From: Macrocystis pyrifera
Taxonomy: Eukaryota > Sar > Phaeophyceae > Laminariales > Laminariaceae
DNA length: 64,000 bases
Assembly: GCA_031763025.1 (NCBI GenBank)
Contig: JASSKH010000005.1
Location: 14,598,128-14,662,127 of the forward strand
Direction: 5' to 3'
The notes beneath the pieces were generated by a model, which saw nothing but the letters and a program-made list of their open reading frames with translations, did not search any database and had not been told where the DNA came from. Positions 1 through 10,130 of this stretch are shown piece by piece (within the stretch, counting starts at the first letter, position 1; the number at the start of each line of letters is the position of its first letter). A program made the translations under genes and the position numbers.

Positions 1-361
1 CGTACTCACAGCAGACGGTTTTCACTTTTTCAATCAATCCGAACATCACCTCCTGTGCTGTTGGATCACCTTCTGCTATTTTACAGGTGTGTGCTTGCTG
101 TGTTTTTCATATATCAAGAGCAGAAGAGGCCAAGAACATGTACGATAGTGAGATTCATCAAAAACCTGCTGCAACATTTACAGGGAGTACTAAGAAATTT
201 CCGGTGTCTTGGTGTGTATGTCACGTGTGAACTGCTGTAAACCAACTTTCGACTGTCTTGTGTACCCCGGCCCTCACGTGTCGATCTGCTGTTTCAGTGC
301 GCGAAATCGTACTGGCCGAAATCAATTGGAAATCGAACCAGCTGTAAGTATTATCGTCTCG

Positions 362-510
362 TCGACCCTGGTGGCATCCAGGGGAGTCTCTGGCCAGTAG
401 TCAATCGCGAGGGAAATAATGGAAAACGTGCGCTGTTCACGCAGCTTGCAAAGTTGAGTATCGACCGATCTGCCGATCGGTTGAACTCACAGCTGACGTG
501 CTTTCTTAGT
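362..510. repeat. diverged half-copy of the foldback element found at 53.9-54.6 kb
   Basis: The segment carries the same ordered blocks as one arm of the foldback element at 53936-54604. These are a block around GGCATCCAGGGGAG, then CTGGCC, then CGCAGCTTGCAAAGTTGAGT, then GAACTCACAGCTGACGT. Spacing between blocks is similar and I judge identity by eye at about three quarters. Only one orientation is present here, so it is not itself a hairpin. It lies about 500 bases upstream of the first recognisable integrase exon, so it could be the left end of that element. I found no inverted partner downstream of the gene. Confidence 0.6.
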
Positions 511-1033
511 TTCTTATAAAATCATATCCAGCTGCCAGGTATCTACTGTTTACTATTATAAATTAATAAATTTAAGATACTATTTCATACAGCCCCGCTT
601 TAAGATACGATCCTTCGTTACCAGGTACCGGTATACGACTACTGCAAGATAAGATGTTCGCCTTACCATTTGCTGGTGAAAACACGTCAAGTTACTTCGG
701 CGAGCACTACTACTGGAGGTAATCGAGGGTTCGAGACTGTTTGCTTCCACTGCGAGTACTGGCAGTATATCGGGGTTGTGTGGTGCTGTGGATATTGTGC
801 TGCGTGTGCTTCACGTGTATCCGACCTGAATTCGGGGTCCACACTGAGAATTCAGCCCATGTTAGCGGTGTATTTTGCGGTTATCAGGTTGTTCTGTATT
901 GCCGATCGATATCACGTACCAAGTATCAGGTATCAGGTACGACTACCTCTCGAGCGGACTGTGGCCCTACCGCATAGCTCACGCCAAGGGAAACCGTCGT
1001 AGTGAGATACGACGAAACTTTCGGGACTTTTCT
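511..1033. other. upstream region of the integrase gene, no assignable exon
   Basis: Overlapping open frames on both strands exist here, but none shows a recognisable domain. The stretch holds AT-rich sequence near 540-590 and several copies of short words such as TACCAGGTA and TATCAGGTA. A 5' exon or promoter of the integrase gene may lie here. I see no TATA box or start codon that I can defend. Confidence 0.3.
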
Positions 1034-2455
1034 ATGGCCGCACGTAGGTCGTTCATGGTAAGTGAAGAACGCGAAAGTGACGGGCGTCGAACGCTTTTCC
1101 ACGTTGTTCAACCGGGCAGAGGCGGTGACGGTACAGGTTCCCGGGATACCGTCTACGGAGTTCGCGTCGTCCCACCTGTAAGCGACTGGGACGACATCAT
1201 CGCATGGGTAAGACATTGGCCGAAGATCGTTGGCCCGTACCAGCAAGATTTGAACTTCTTTAGTCGTTTTTTTATATATACCTGTTGCCACGTATTTTTT
1301 TGTTTTTGCACAAAAGGTACATGTACAGCACTTGGTCTACCTCGACGTGGACCTTACGTGCCATTATTTGATACACGGCTCTTGATTTAACCCCCAACAG
1401 GAACACGAAAAGGCACACAGTGGAAACCGCGCAACACTGAAGATCATCCTTGGAAAGTATTACATGAATTCGAGTGTGGTTCTTAAGAGGTTGAAAGAGT
1501 TCAAGCGAGGTTGTGACATGTGCTCCCTCAACTTGAAGCTACCGAAGTCCACACCCGCGTCACACATAGTTTCCGATCACTTCGGTGAAAGAATACTAGT
1601 CGACTGCAAGGCCGTGCACAAACGGGGACACATCGTGGTGGCGGTCGATCATTTCACGACGTACACATGGACGATGTTTGTCGGAAGGAAGTTCGCTCGG
1701 CCGATAGCCAATTTCATGCGCTCCGTCATGAAAGATGTCGATCGCATTCGGAGACAAAGACCCAAGATGGACAGAGAGAATGGGAAACCGCTTGCAACTT
1801 CACTGCAGGCTGCGGATAGCAAGGTACGTTTTTGTATTGTGTTGTACGGGGCACGCCCCCCCATCTCCCCACAACCCCACAACCGCCGGGCCATTGTGCT
1901 TTTATGTACCGGGAAACGATTGATGTAAATGTTGCTGAGTCCTAAGGAGTGCCTCATCGATAAAAAAAGCAAGAAATGGCACAAACCCGACGACAAAAAT
2001 ACTGATGTGGCGCAGTTGCGGAACGTATCATTAATCTGTCCTTTGCCTCATGTATGCCACTAGGGTGTCGTGGTTTACTCACAATTAATCGTACTGTCTA
2101 ATTGTTTGTTTTCCGCCAGGAGCTAAAGGCGCTCCTTGCGAAAGAGAGAGAACTAGAACTCGGCACCGTCAAGATCTATCAGAGCGATAACGGAAGAGAG
2201 CTCAAAAACCAGATAATGGCGAGGGAAATGGATAAAATGGGTGTCCTCATGCGCCACAGCAAACCCTACAACCCTCGCACAAACGGGAAAGCCGAAGCGC
2301 GCGTTAAAGCGGTGGGTAAGATGTTTTACACCGAGCTAAAACCGACAGCCGGGCTACACGGGGCAAGCAACGAAACGCTCAGGGATTGCCTCAAGAGCGC
2401 GACTGAAATCCTGAACCACAGGCCTGTTTCTATCTCAGGTTTCTCTCCGTTCCAG
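1034..2455 (+). CDS. integrase exons 1-3: HHCC zinc segment and D,D35E catalytic core
   Basis: Exon 1 ends at 1207 before GTAAGA. Exon 2 starts at 1401 after CCCCAACAG and opens with HEKAH, whose two histidines (1404, 1416) pair with CDMC (1512-1523) to give the H-H-C-C zinc signature. The first catalytic Asp is in LVDCK (codon 1602-1604). Exon 2 ends at 1823 before GTACGT; exon 3 starts at 2120 after TTTTCCGCCAG. Exon 3 carries SDNGRE (Asp codon 2186-2188) and GKAEAR (Glu codon 2294-2296) with exactly 35 residues between them, as in retroviral and LTR-type integrases. The spacing from first to second Asp is about 95 residues, longer than usual, so a short insert is likely. Motif FSPFQ closes the core before a GTGAAT donor at 2456. 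The role is strand transfer of element ends into target DNA. All catalytic residues appear intact. Confidence 0.85.
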
Positions 2456-5400
2456 GTGAATTATACCTTCAGAAGAATCATTATCGTCAACAAATAAACG
2501 CCTACAGTACACGTTGGACACGACCTTCTCTGTGTTTTATCTGCCAGTATACATGGTATGTTTCATGCATACGCAGCGCAATGGACACCCCCCCCGACAC
2601 CGAAACATGTAGTTCTCGATTCAAATATACGTTGAGGAAGATGTTTCTTCGTGATAATGAACCTTAGAGTGTTTCATTGATGCTGTACCGATAGGCGGCG
2701 CATCATTGGAAGCCACGCCTCCAGACGCGCAACGGTTTCAGCAAGATAGAGAAGGGCGAGGCCTTGCAGCCGGATGAGACACGATACATGATCAACAAGA
2801 TTCGGTCACAACAAGCTGGGAAGGCACTCTACAACAAGGCGAAGCAAGTTTCACCAGTGGAACTTCCGGCGGTTGCCAAGCTGCAGGTGCAACATTACAA
2901 GGAACCCGAATTCAGTAGAATGTGTCACTGGTATATCGAACATTTAGGGAAATATAAAAAATATATATTTTCCGTGTCAGAGGTAACAAACGAACGTTGT
3001 CTCTAATCGTCTAACTCTTTGACGTACCGAATTACTTTTTTGTGCGTTTCCGACTTGTTCCAATAAGATCGGGAGCTCGGTGGCGTTCTTTGACCCCGCC
3101 CATAAACTGAAGACGAGAAGGCTGACTGGAGTAATCGAGAAACTGACGCACGGTGGGACAAGTGCGGAAATCAGAATCGCCGATTCCAACCAAATGCTGA
3201 CCATGAGCTGCTCACTGCTCTTCCATTTTGGCAACCTCGACCAGGTGAGGTTACCAGGGCCCGTGCCTATGGAAACGGAACGGGCGTGGGCGCGTTGGAG
3301 GATTATAGTTCACCAACTGTCGAACACACCGTCACACGTCACGTTCACTCACTCTGTCACCACATACAACAGAGTTAGCAAGATCCCCCACCCCCCCCCG
3401 TATATATATTGTATATGGGTTGGATTGGCGTCGGTTGGCAACGACACTGTAAAACATGCCGCTCACTACGTGAGCTAGACATCTAGGGTACCGTTTTTAT
3501 TTATTTATTTAATTTTTGGCGGTCGCTCACAGCTGGTCGTTGAGTTAGATAATTTGTGCGAGGTAAAGAACCTTTACTCTGCACAAATAAACTGATCGTA
3601 TCACGTAGTGTCCAAGGTAAGACACCCAAGAAGCAGTTACATAGTACTCCCCTTGCCGTCTCTGGGAGTGGCTACACCGGAAATTATACTAACTCATTGA
3701 AGCTGTCATCCATATGCAAGTCCACCTCACAAGCGGTTCTTAGTAGGATGCAGCTCACCCTTCATGCGACTCGCCAGACAAGTCACGGCGCTTCGCGCTT
3801 GGTGCAAGCAATGTCTGTCTAGTCGGTGAAAACCCGACATGCTCCATCTCGGCATTGTAGGGATGCGAGAGTCTATGGTCAAACGATTACGGCCATGCAT
3901 GGGATCGAGTACATCTCTCCTATCGAGTACACCCCCCCCGCCTCCCCTCTCCCCCCCCCCGTTTCCCCCCGTATTTGCCCACAAGCTCTTTGGGAATCTT
4001 CAAAGCCTCCACATATTCCAAAATAACTTGTTTGAAAGGCGGGCACTTTATAATTCACTGATCTTCGCTTGCATCCTAATGTCTCATTGACGTGCAGTCT
4101 ACACGTACGGCCCTTCACGACTGGCGAAAGTTCAAGAAAATGCGAGTCATGGCGCGAAACGGCAGCATATCAGAGTACTCTTTCGATGGCAGCCGCTCGC
4201 AGGATTCGGACGGAGGCATTCGCTTTGGAGCGTCGGATGAGGGCCGGCAGTCAGACTTGTGGGAGGAGAACAATAGACGAACAGAGAAGTCCGACGATGA
4301 CACGCGTTCACGAGACTCTGACGAAGGCCATGGATCTGAGGCGTCGGAGGGCGGAGGGCTTCCAGAGGCGCCAGAGGCGAACGGCGAGCTATCATTGGGC
4401 GACTGGTTTGAGATATCTAACGATCACAACAGCGCTAACACCGATTCCAAACGGATGGAAACAAGCCCGCGGGAAAGCAGCTCCTTGGGACCTTTACTTC
4501 CCAGGTCCGACGTCCACGAAATGTGCATACCGGTCTACTTCGACCGATGGAACAGTAACAGCTGCCACTTCAATTGCATGATCCCAGTGTTCATAGCTAT
4601 CAACGAGGTGACGCCTTTGCCGATAAGTCCCCAAGTGACAGAGAAATCTCGTCAGTACTTCGATGTCGTGGCGGCCATGGGTAAAGGGATGCACAAGAAG
4701 CTGGATGCGCGTTTGAAGGTAAGAGTATGCCAGTCTATGCAGTACGCCAGTTGGATTTATCCAGTCGCCAATCGATTTTTTTTTATGAACAAGAACTGGT
4801 TAGAGGCGAGTGCACGAACCCCAATGTGCCCTACTAAATACAATGGGTCTGCCATAGGTATCACATTTGTAGACAGATAGCCCTTCAAGGTATGAAACCC
4901 ACCTGCACGTTTTCCCCGATTGTATGAACTATGGTTATCACGCAATGACAGACGCGACTTATGATATAAAAAATCGAAATAGTCGTTGTTTCTTACCAAA
5001 GCCGATCATCAAGGTGATCCAGTACGCGCAACCCGACTAACAACGAAGCCTACGGGTTTAGGGGCCATTGGAACATGTTAATAAGCCCCGTAGGGAAGGG
5101 AAGACTATGCTTTGTCCAATAATAGTAACGCTGCCTGTTCCATGGCTGCGTCCTGAAATGGCACCCCTTGCAGAGTTTATACCCAACCCTGTTGCAAACG
5201 TCGTTACTGTGTCTTTCCGTTTTTCTTTCGCGGTCCAGTCACGGTTGAGATCCGTTCGCGATGATTTGTATGGAAACTGGCCCCGACAATTTCAGTTTCC
5301 CGGAGTAACTCCCTACCGCGGTGATCCCATCGACGTCTTGGAAGCTTTAGTACGTGGTGACCGCGAAGACGGACAAGGCCTGCAGTCAACAGAGGTTGTC

Positions 5401-8400
5401 GAACGCACTCTTGCCGTCGTCGGGCTGGCGCACTCGTGGACAGTAACGGGATGCTCAGCGCACCAAAATGCCCATGTCCCTTCGTCGTTGGGAGCACGGT
5501 TTTACCCCCCATGCCCGCTGCGTCTGCAAGGAGCGGAAGGGGAACGAAACGGGGTACGGGAGATCGTCGAGTGCATGAAACAGGATGTTGCTGAAGATGG
5601 ATGGCACCGCGAGTGGCGGGAATGCGCTCATTGCCTACACGATCATGGAAACAAGACCGGTACCGAGCCCCCTCAACAAGGTCTGTACGCGCTACAACTA
5701 CACACTGGTCGACCCCGTCTTTTTTTCGCGCAAGCCGGACGAACAGGAAACCGTCAAAACAGAAACACTGTCGCTCCATCGTTCAGCGTCGACGTCTTTG
5801 GCGATACGTACAGCCTGTTGGCGATAGTTTATTCGATCATGGGGGGGCTACATTTCACGGTTCAGACGTACCTGCCGACGGAGAAGTGTTGGATCATATA
5901 CGACGATTACCGCGCAAGCGAAGCACGTCACGCACACCACTTTGATCCAGAGTACAAGAAAGGGGATGAGTATCTCTTCCTATACGCGAGGACGGATCTC
6001 CTCGTCCCGATGGGTTGCCTACACGAGCAGACGACGCCTCAGGAAGATCTTGACGTGAGTGCAGCTGGCGGCGCAACAGTCCAGAGTAGTGACGGTGATA
6101 ACGGCGGTGTGTCAACTACTGAGAACTGTGGAAGTCCGTCAGGATTCAAACGCAAGCGTGGTATTGGAGAAGGAAGTGTGAGAGACGGAGAGGGCGGATC
6201 AAGCTCGGACGCAAGGAGGTCTAAAACTGTGAGTCGTTGACTAAATTGACTCATGACTTCTGGTGACAATGTTATTTTTTACTTAACCTGGATTCGCGTT
6301 CGAGGCATGTTGTAGTCGTAAAAGGAAGTAAATGTCGTATATTACACAGGCCATTATTTGAATCCTATTCCCTTCCGTCGACCCCGACGCCAATGATCGT
6401 GTATGTGCCACCCAAGACCCGTGAAAGAAAACCGTCGTCGAGTTCATCTGGCGCTGAAGAAGTCAATCGAGCGGGGTCACATGTCCGCACCGCTTGTACC
6501 ACGGTACTCGGCAACCTGACTCAAGGACAACAAATAGAGGTATGGTGATGTCGAAGACGAAGCCCATCTACAAGTAACACCTTCATCACCACAATGAGAA
6601 CACCAATATGAAGCAAACGTTCGTCAGAGTAGAGGATGATGGGAAGCTCGACGTTCGTGATGCGTGATTGTTGTGCACCTGACTCGGCGTGTTCGTCTGC
6701 GTGACGGGGGATTCCTTTGACCTGCGGCAGGTGGACAACACGTTCTCGAAAGATGGAACCTCCATCGTGGTCGTAAGTATACCTCACGTCGGATTCCATC
6801 GGAAATCAACAGAACCTGTCTCCCTCGGCTACTTCCATGTAAGCAAAACGGTGCACTATGGAGTTGCTGCGTCATGGTGTATATCGTCTCCCAGGTTCAC
6901 TCCAAGCAGCTTCGTATCGTACTCACACTGCATCGATTGTTCGGTGCCACCGTCCGCGGCTCAATATCTCCCGCAGACTCTTAAGCCACAACGTTGGCTA
7001 TCGGACAACATCATCAACGCGTACTTTGCTCTATTGGCTGCGCGAGATGACCAAGTGAGGAATAGCTTAGCGTGGGACATCGCTCCTGTGGACAAGCTAT
7101 GCATCTTCGCAAACAACCTGGTTGGGGACTCGTGTATTAACTTAGGAGTGACGTGTATACACTCCAACCTTAAACACGAGTTATCATGGGGTTTTCGTAC
7201 CTTTGGATGTTTACTATGCACGTGGGAGTCCCACAACAGCGACGCGATCTTTTGGGCGACCCCTAAATTTCAAACGATGTGGAGCAACCATCGTATTTCT
7301 TGATGCACACAACTGTGCTCAAATGTGCTCCCTTCCTACCACTTGTCCAATGCGGCATGCAGATGTGTCAGGAGGACAATACGCGAAGGCCCTCTCTCTT
7401 TTTGAACTCTTTCTTTCTAACGAAAGCGTTAGGTCGTTACGGCGAAAAAATGGACTTGGACGAGGTACAAGATTGGTCCAGAAGTTGGAAGTGAGTGTGT
7501 GCTCTAGTGACGTCGTCGTCAAGTATTGCCTTCTGCTAGGGAGTTCCCGACATCGTGCTTGAGAAGAGAAACGCGCTCGCACGCTACGGTACCATGTCAA
7601 CTTCTTCAGGGGCCGCTAGGTACCTCGTGTGGTAACTGACATTGTTTCAATTCTGTGCTGGGTGAACTTATCAGGGTGAAGCCATCTGAAGCCAGGAAGA
7701 TATTTATACCACATAACAAGGACGCAAGTCACTGGAGGTTATTCGTCATAGATGTCCAAGAAAAAGTAAGTACCAATTCTTTGCAATATTACTTTTACGG
7801 CGTATTTGGAAGTTGTTACCTAGGAATCAAACATTTTGATTTTTGTCTGTGTCTTCGTAAAGGTTCTTGTGCGGTAAGGTTGTGATTCCTTATTGGAGAA
7901 GTAGATTCCAGCGAACAAAAAAAGTTGCCTTATCTTGGAATGTAGCCTTCGTCGTGATATTCAGCGTTTCGAAGCACGTTTTGTCACTCAATACGAGATT
8001 TCTTTGTATTCCAAACGCCACGTAGCAGCCGAAGACATATGCCCCCCTCCCTTGCATCCGAACACATTAGCGACGCCCTCACTCGGCCTGTATATACGAC
8101 TGTTTATCGTTTCTGAAACAATACGTGCAGCGAATCAGGTGCTACGACAGCATGAACTGTACGAGCAAGTCCGTGCTGGACATGCTCGCCGAATGGGCTT
8201 CAGAAGAGTGCGGGGGCGACACCGAAGCGAAAGGTTGGGCAAAAGAAGCAGCGGTCGCCCCCATCCAGGCGAGCAAAAAGAGTTATACGCTATGACGTAG
8301 GTCCCTAATTCCGTTGTCCGCGGATTACTCGTCGAAACATGAACTCTAAGCAATGGCCTATGTACCACGAAAGCTCTAAACACTCCTCCATGTGTTCAGC

Positions 8401-8631
8401 GAGTTCTTCCGTGTTGATCCGAAACGTCTTCGTGAGGCACTCAACGCCTCTTGTTCGTGACCTCACTCGAATTGACAGGATAACGGGAACGACTGTGGAG
8501 TCTTCACGTGCGCGTTCGCCAACAAGCTTAGCGCAAACGAGAGCGTGGAGGGTGTCACGCAAGCTGAGATACCGAACCTCAGACGGAAGATGGCTTCGCA
8601 GATTTTGGCGAAAGAGGTTGAAAAGCAGTAG
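1034..8631 (+). CDS. multi-exon transposon polyprotein: integrase, USP-like (C19) and Ulp1-like (C48) protease
   Basis: A chain of about fifteen exons on the + strand reads as one protein. Proposed exons are 1034-1207, 1401-1823, 2120-2455, 2695-2886, 3068-3244, 3533-3562, 4098-4718, 5239-6228, about 6351-6539, 6731-6772, 6977-7054, 7372-7490, 7675-7765, 8131-8268 and 8479-8631. Most introns are GT-AG and phase 0; the exception in phase is at 7491 (phase 2) and in splice type at 8269 (GC-AG). The junction between 6228 and 6351 does not keep phase with the sites I chose. Domain order is HHCC zinc segment, D,D35E core, C-terminal domain, acidic linker, USP-like domain, Ulp1-like protease. Integrases of this type occur in cut-and-paste Ginger-like elements and domesticated KRBA2-like genes. 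No reverse transcriptase, polymerase B, capsid or ATPase is seen. The start codon is uncertain; an in-frame ATG lies upstream at 875. It could instead be two adjacent genes split near 6.2 kb. Confidence 0.7.
2695..3562 (+). CDS. integrase C-terminal domain exons 4-6
   Basis: Exon 4 (2695-2886) begins in phase after CCGATAG. It encodes a basic, helical stretch with QPDETRYMINKIR and ends at LPAVAKLQ before GTGCAA. A longer reading to 2982 is possible, but its tail is AT-rich and intron-like. Exon 5 (3068-3244) starts with GSSVAFFDP and contains RRLTGVIEKL, a pattern typical of the SH3-like C-terminal domain of KRBA2/LTR-type integrases, which contacts DNA. Exon 6 (3533-3562) is a short in-phase piece after a T-rich tract, before GTAAAG. 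The three pieces keep phase 0, which supports the model. The exact exon 4 end and the very short exon 6 are the least secure parts. Confidence 0.65.
3370..4097. repeat. intron carrying poly-C tracts and a dispersed repeat copy
   Basis: This stretch around and after exon 6 contains C-rich runs near 3385-3400, 3931-3939 and 3951-3960. From about 3838 to 3940 it matches 53141-53240 in the same orientation: both start with a block around GGCATTGTAG.GATGCGAG and continue through GGCCATGCAT and ATCGAGTAC. This is a two-copy dispersed repeat of roughly 100 bp of unknown type. It ends in T/C-rich sequence before the acceptor at 4096-4097. Confidence 0.5.
4098..6228 (+). CDS. ubiquitin-specific protease-like (C19) domain exons
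   Basis: Exon 4098-4718 starts with about 130 residues rich in Ser, Asp, Glu and Arg, a disordered linker. It then reaches WNSNSCHFN, which matches the USP Cys box (N-[ST]-C-Y-x-N; Cys codon 4563-4565). It ends before GTAAGA. Exon 5239-6228, in phase after TTTCGCGGTCCAG, contains YRGDPIDVLEAL and then YSLLAIVY with GGLHFTV, the USP His box (His codon 5851-5853). YDD at 5899-5907 supplies the acidic residue. USPs cut ubiquitin from proteins. The middle (about 5400-5780) is weakly conserved in this frame while a second frame at 5585-5740 also looks coding, so a small intron or frameshift may lie there. A CxxC pair sits near 5620. Alternative: a diverged C19-like fold that is no longer active. 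Confidence 0.6.
6351..8631 (+). CDS. Ulp1/SENP-like SUMO protease (peptidase C48) exons
   Basis: Seven small exons rebuild a full C48 domain. A linker exon (about 6351-6539) ends GQQIE. The next (6731-6772) lies between GCGGCAG and GTAAGT. Exon 6977-7054 has QRWLSDNIINAYFALL, the conserved Ulp1 entry motif. Exon 7372-7490 has LFLNSFFLTKAL and QDWSRSWK. Exon 7675-7765 has IFIPHNKDASHWRLFVID (catalytic His codon 7730-7732). Exon 8131-8268 has IRCYDSM (Asp codon 8146-8148) and ends at PIQ, the oxyanion-hole Gln. Exon 8479-8631 has DNGNDCGVFTC (Cys codon 8494-8496) and stops with TAG. The triad His-Asp-Cys and the Gln are all present, so the protease looks functional. Its role would be removing SUMO-like modifiers or cleaving the polyprotein. 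C48 proteases recur in plant and algal transposons. Confidence 0.85.
8269..8478 (+). other. GC-AG intron inside the C48 domain
   Basis: The conserved C48 block reads ...PIQ followed directly by DNGNDCGVF in relatives. Here the Gln codon ends at 8268 (CCATCCAG) and the Asp codon starts at 8479 after ATTGACAG. The intron therefore starts with GCGAGC rather than GT. GC-AG introns are a known minor class. The nearest downstream GT (8297) would leave an in-frame stop. Confidence 0.7.
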
Positions 8632-8999
8632 GCACGTTGTTTCGGTAGCACGTGTCTCGCAGAACGTTTTAGCTTAGCATCAGGCCCCACGTGCTGCCGT
8701 CAACAAAACCATTGTGTGTTCAACGTTGCCGTCGAACCCCAGCTCTCTTGAGATGGTAGCATGTGTTTCAATGCGTTGACGAAGGACGGAGGTGCTCTGC
8801 GTCTTGTCGTTGATATGGAATGGTTGTTCGTCCGGCGGAGGTCTCGACGGAGCTAAGGACAGAGTCGCGCTGGGCACTGGTTAGACAGCTGAGGGACGGT
8901 CGAAAGTTCAGGCGACCGGCGTATTTAATTTTGATTCCGTCCTGAGGATATGCCGATGTTTTGGGCCAGACAAAGTACCATATGGTTTGTCAAGCGGTT
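8632..8999. other. 3' flank of the polyprotein gene, nothing recognised
   Basis: The sequence after the stop shows no clear poly(A) signal, inverted terminal repeat or reading frame that I can support. It merges into the satellite-like block from 9.0 kb. Confidence 0.3.
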
Positions 9000-10130
9000 A
9001 TTTGAGCACTTGTGGTGTGCGGTGGTGACACGGAGTTAGGGATCATGAATTCCAGAGGTGCACGCAACCGCCGTTTTCGTCTTGATGCCGACCTGACGAT
9101 AGTCAGATGTTTTGGTTTTAGACAGACGGTACGAAATCGTGTGGATTGCCGATATGTTGGCACTTTCGGTGTGCGTTTGGTGATACGGAGTAGCAGTTAT
9201 TAGCCAAAGGGTTGCCTTATTTTCGAGCGAGTCTCGATGTTTCGGGTGTAGGCAGGCGAAACAACCTCGCACTAGTAAGGGTGGCCCTTGTTTAGACGAT
9301 AATTGGGTGTGTATTTTTTGTCTGCAACGGTCGACGGTACGATCTCGTACTAGTAAGGGTCTCCGTTAATTTACCAGTTTCTGTGTGGTTTTTGTCTTGA
9401 TCCCCCTGAAGGTTTGTGGAAATTTTCGGTCTAGGCAGACGATACGGAATCGTATGGCTTGCCGTTATTTGGTCACCCTTTGTACGTTCGTGATGCGGAG
9501 TAATAGTTACAAAGAGGAGGGTTGCCTTCTTTTCGATAAAGTCTGCCGGGTGTAGACAGGCGGGACGATTTAGTATTCGCAAGTGCCGCCCTTGTTAGGA
9601 CTATTTTAGTGTGTGGGTGTTTGATTTTTCTTGGAGGAGCGCAGTACGTTTTCGTACTCACAGGGCGTACAATTTTGTTTCCTGGATTGTGTCCTGAGCC
9701 GCTCGTTTTTGGATTTGTTCGGAATGGCATGAGTGTGAAACAAATTAGGTAAGTACGATCTCGTACTCGTAACGGGTCGCCCTTGTTAGGACTATTTTCG
9801 TGTGTGGGTATTTGATTTTTCGTGGAGGAACGAAGTACGTTTTCGTACTCACAGGGGGGACAATTTGAATTTGTGTCCAGGGCGTCTCGTTTTTGGATGT
9901 CTTCGGAATGTGCATTATTGTGAAACGAATTAGGTTAGTGCGATCTCGTTAAGACGTTTTTTTGTGTGTGGGTGTTTGAGTGTTTTTGGAGGAACGCAGT
10001 ACATTTTCGTACGCAAAGGGGGGACAACTTTGTTTCCTGGATTGTGTCCTGAGCCGCTCGTTTTTGGATTTCTTTGGAATGGCATGAGCGTGAAACAACT
10101 TAGGTGAGTACGATCTCGTACTCGTGAGGA
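9000..10130. repeat. diverged long-unit tandem repeats related to the 67-bp array
   Basis: Blocks recur at irregular spacing. A module with GTGTGTGGGTGTTTGA, GGAGGAACGCAGTAC and TTTCGTAC recurs at about 9610, 9800 and 9960. It is followed by GTGTCCTGAGCCGCTCGTTT and a CGATCTCGTACTCGTAA boundary. Older, more diverged units with TAGGCAGACGATACGGAATCG lie at about 9120 and 9430. Each unit ends in a variant of the core that makes up the neighbouring 67-bp array, so the two blocks share ancestry. No coding potential is seen. Confidence 0.7.

Noticed and set aside
926..1291. 121-residue - strand protein
   Set aside because: It is the reverse of the integrase first exon and has no domain match.
5204..5779. 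191-residue open frame on the - strand
   Set aside because: It lies opposite the USP-like exon and has no recognisable domain, so it is a shadow frame.
1034..8631. Maverick/Polinton or a viral insertion
   Set aside because: Integrase plus a Cys protease suggests it, but there is no protein-primed polymerase B, packaging ATPase or capsid gene in or near the locus.
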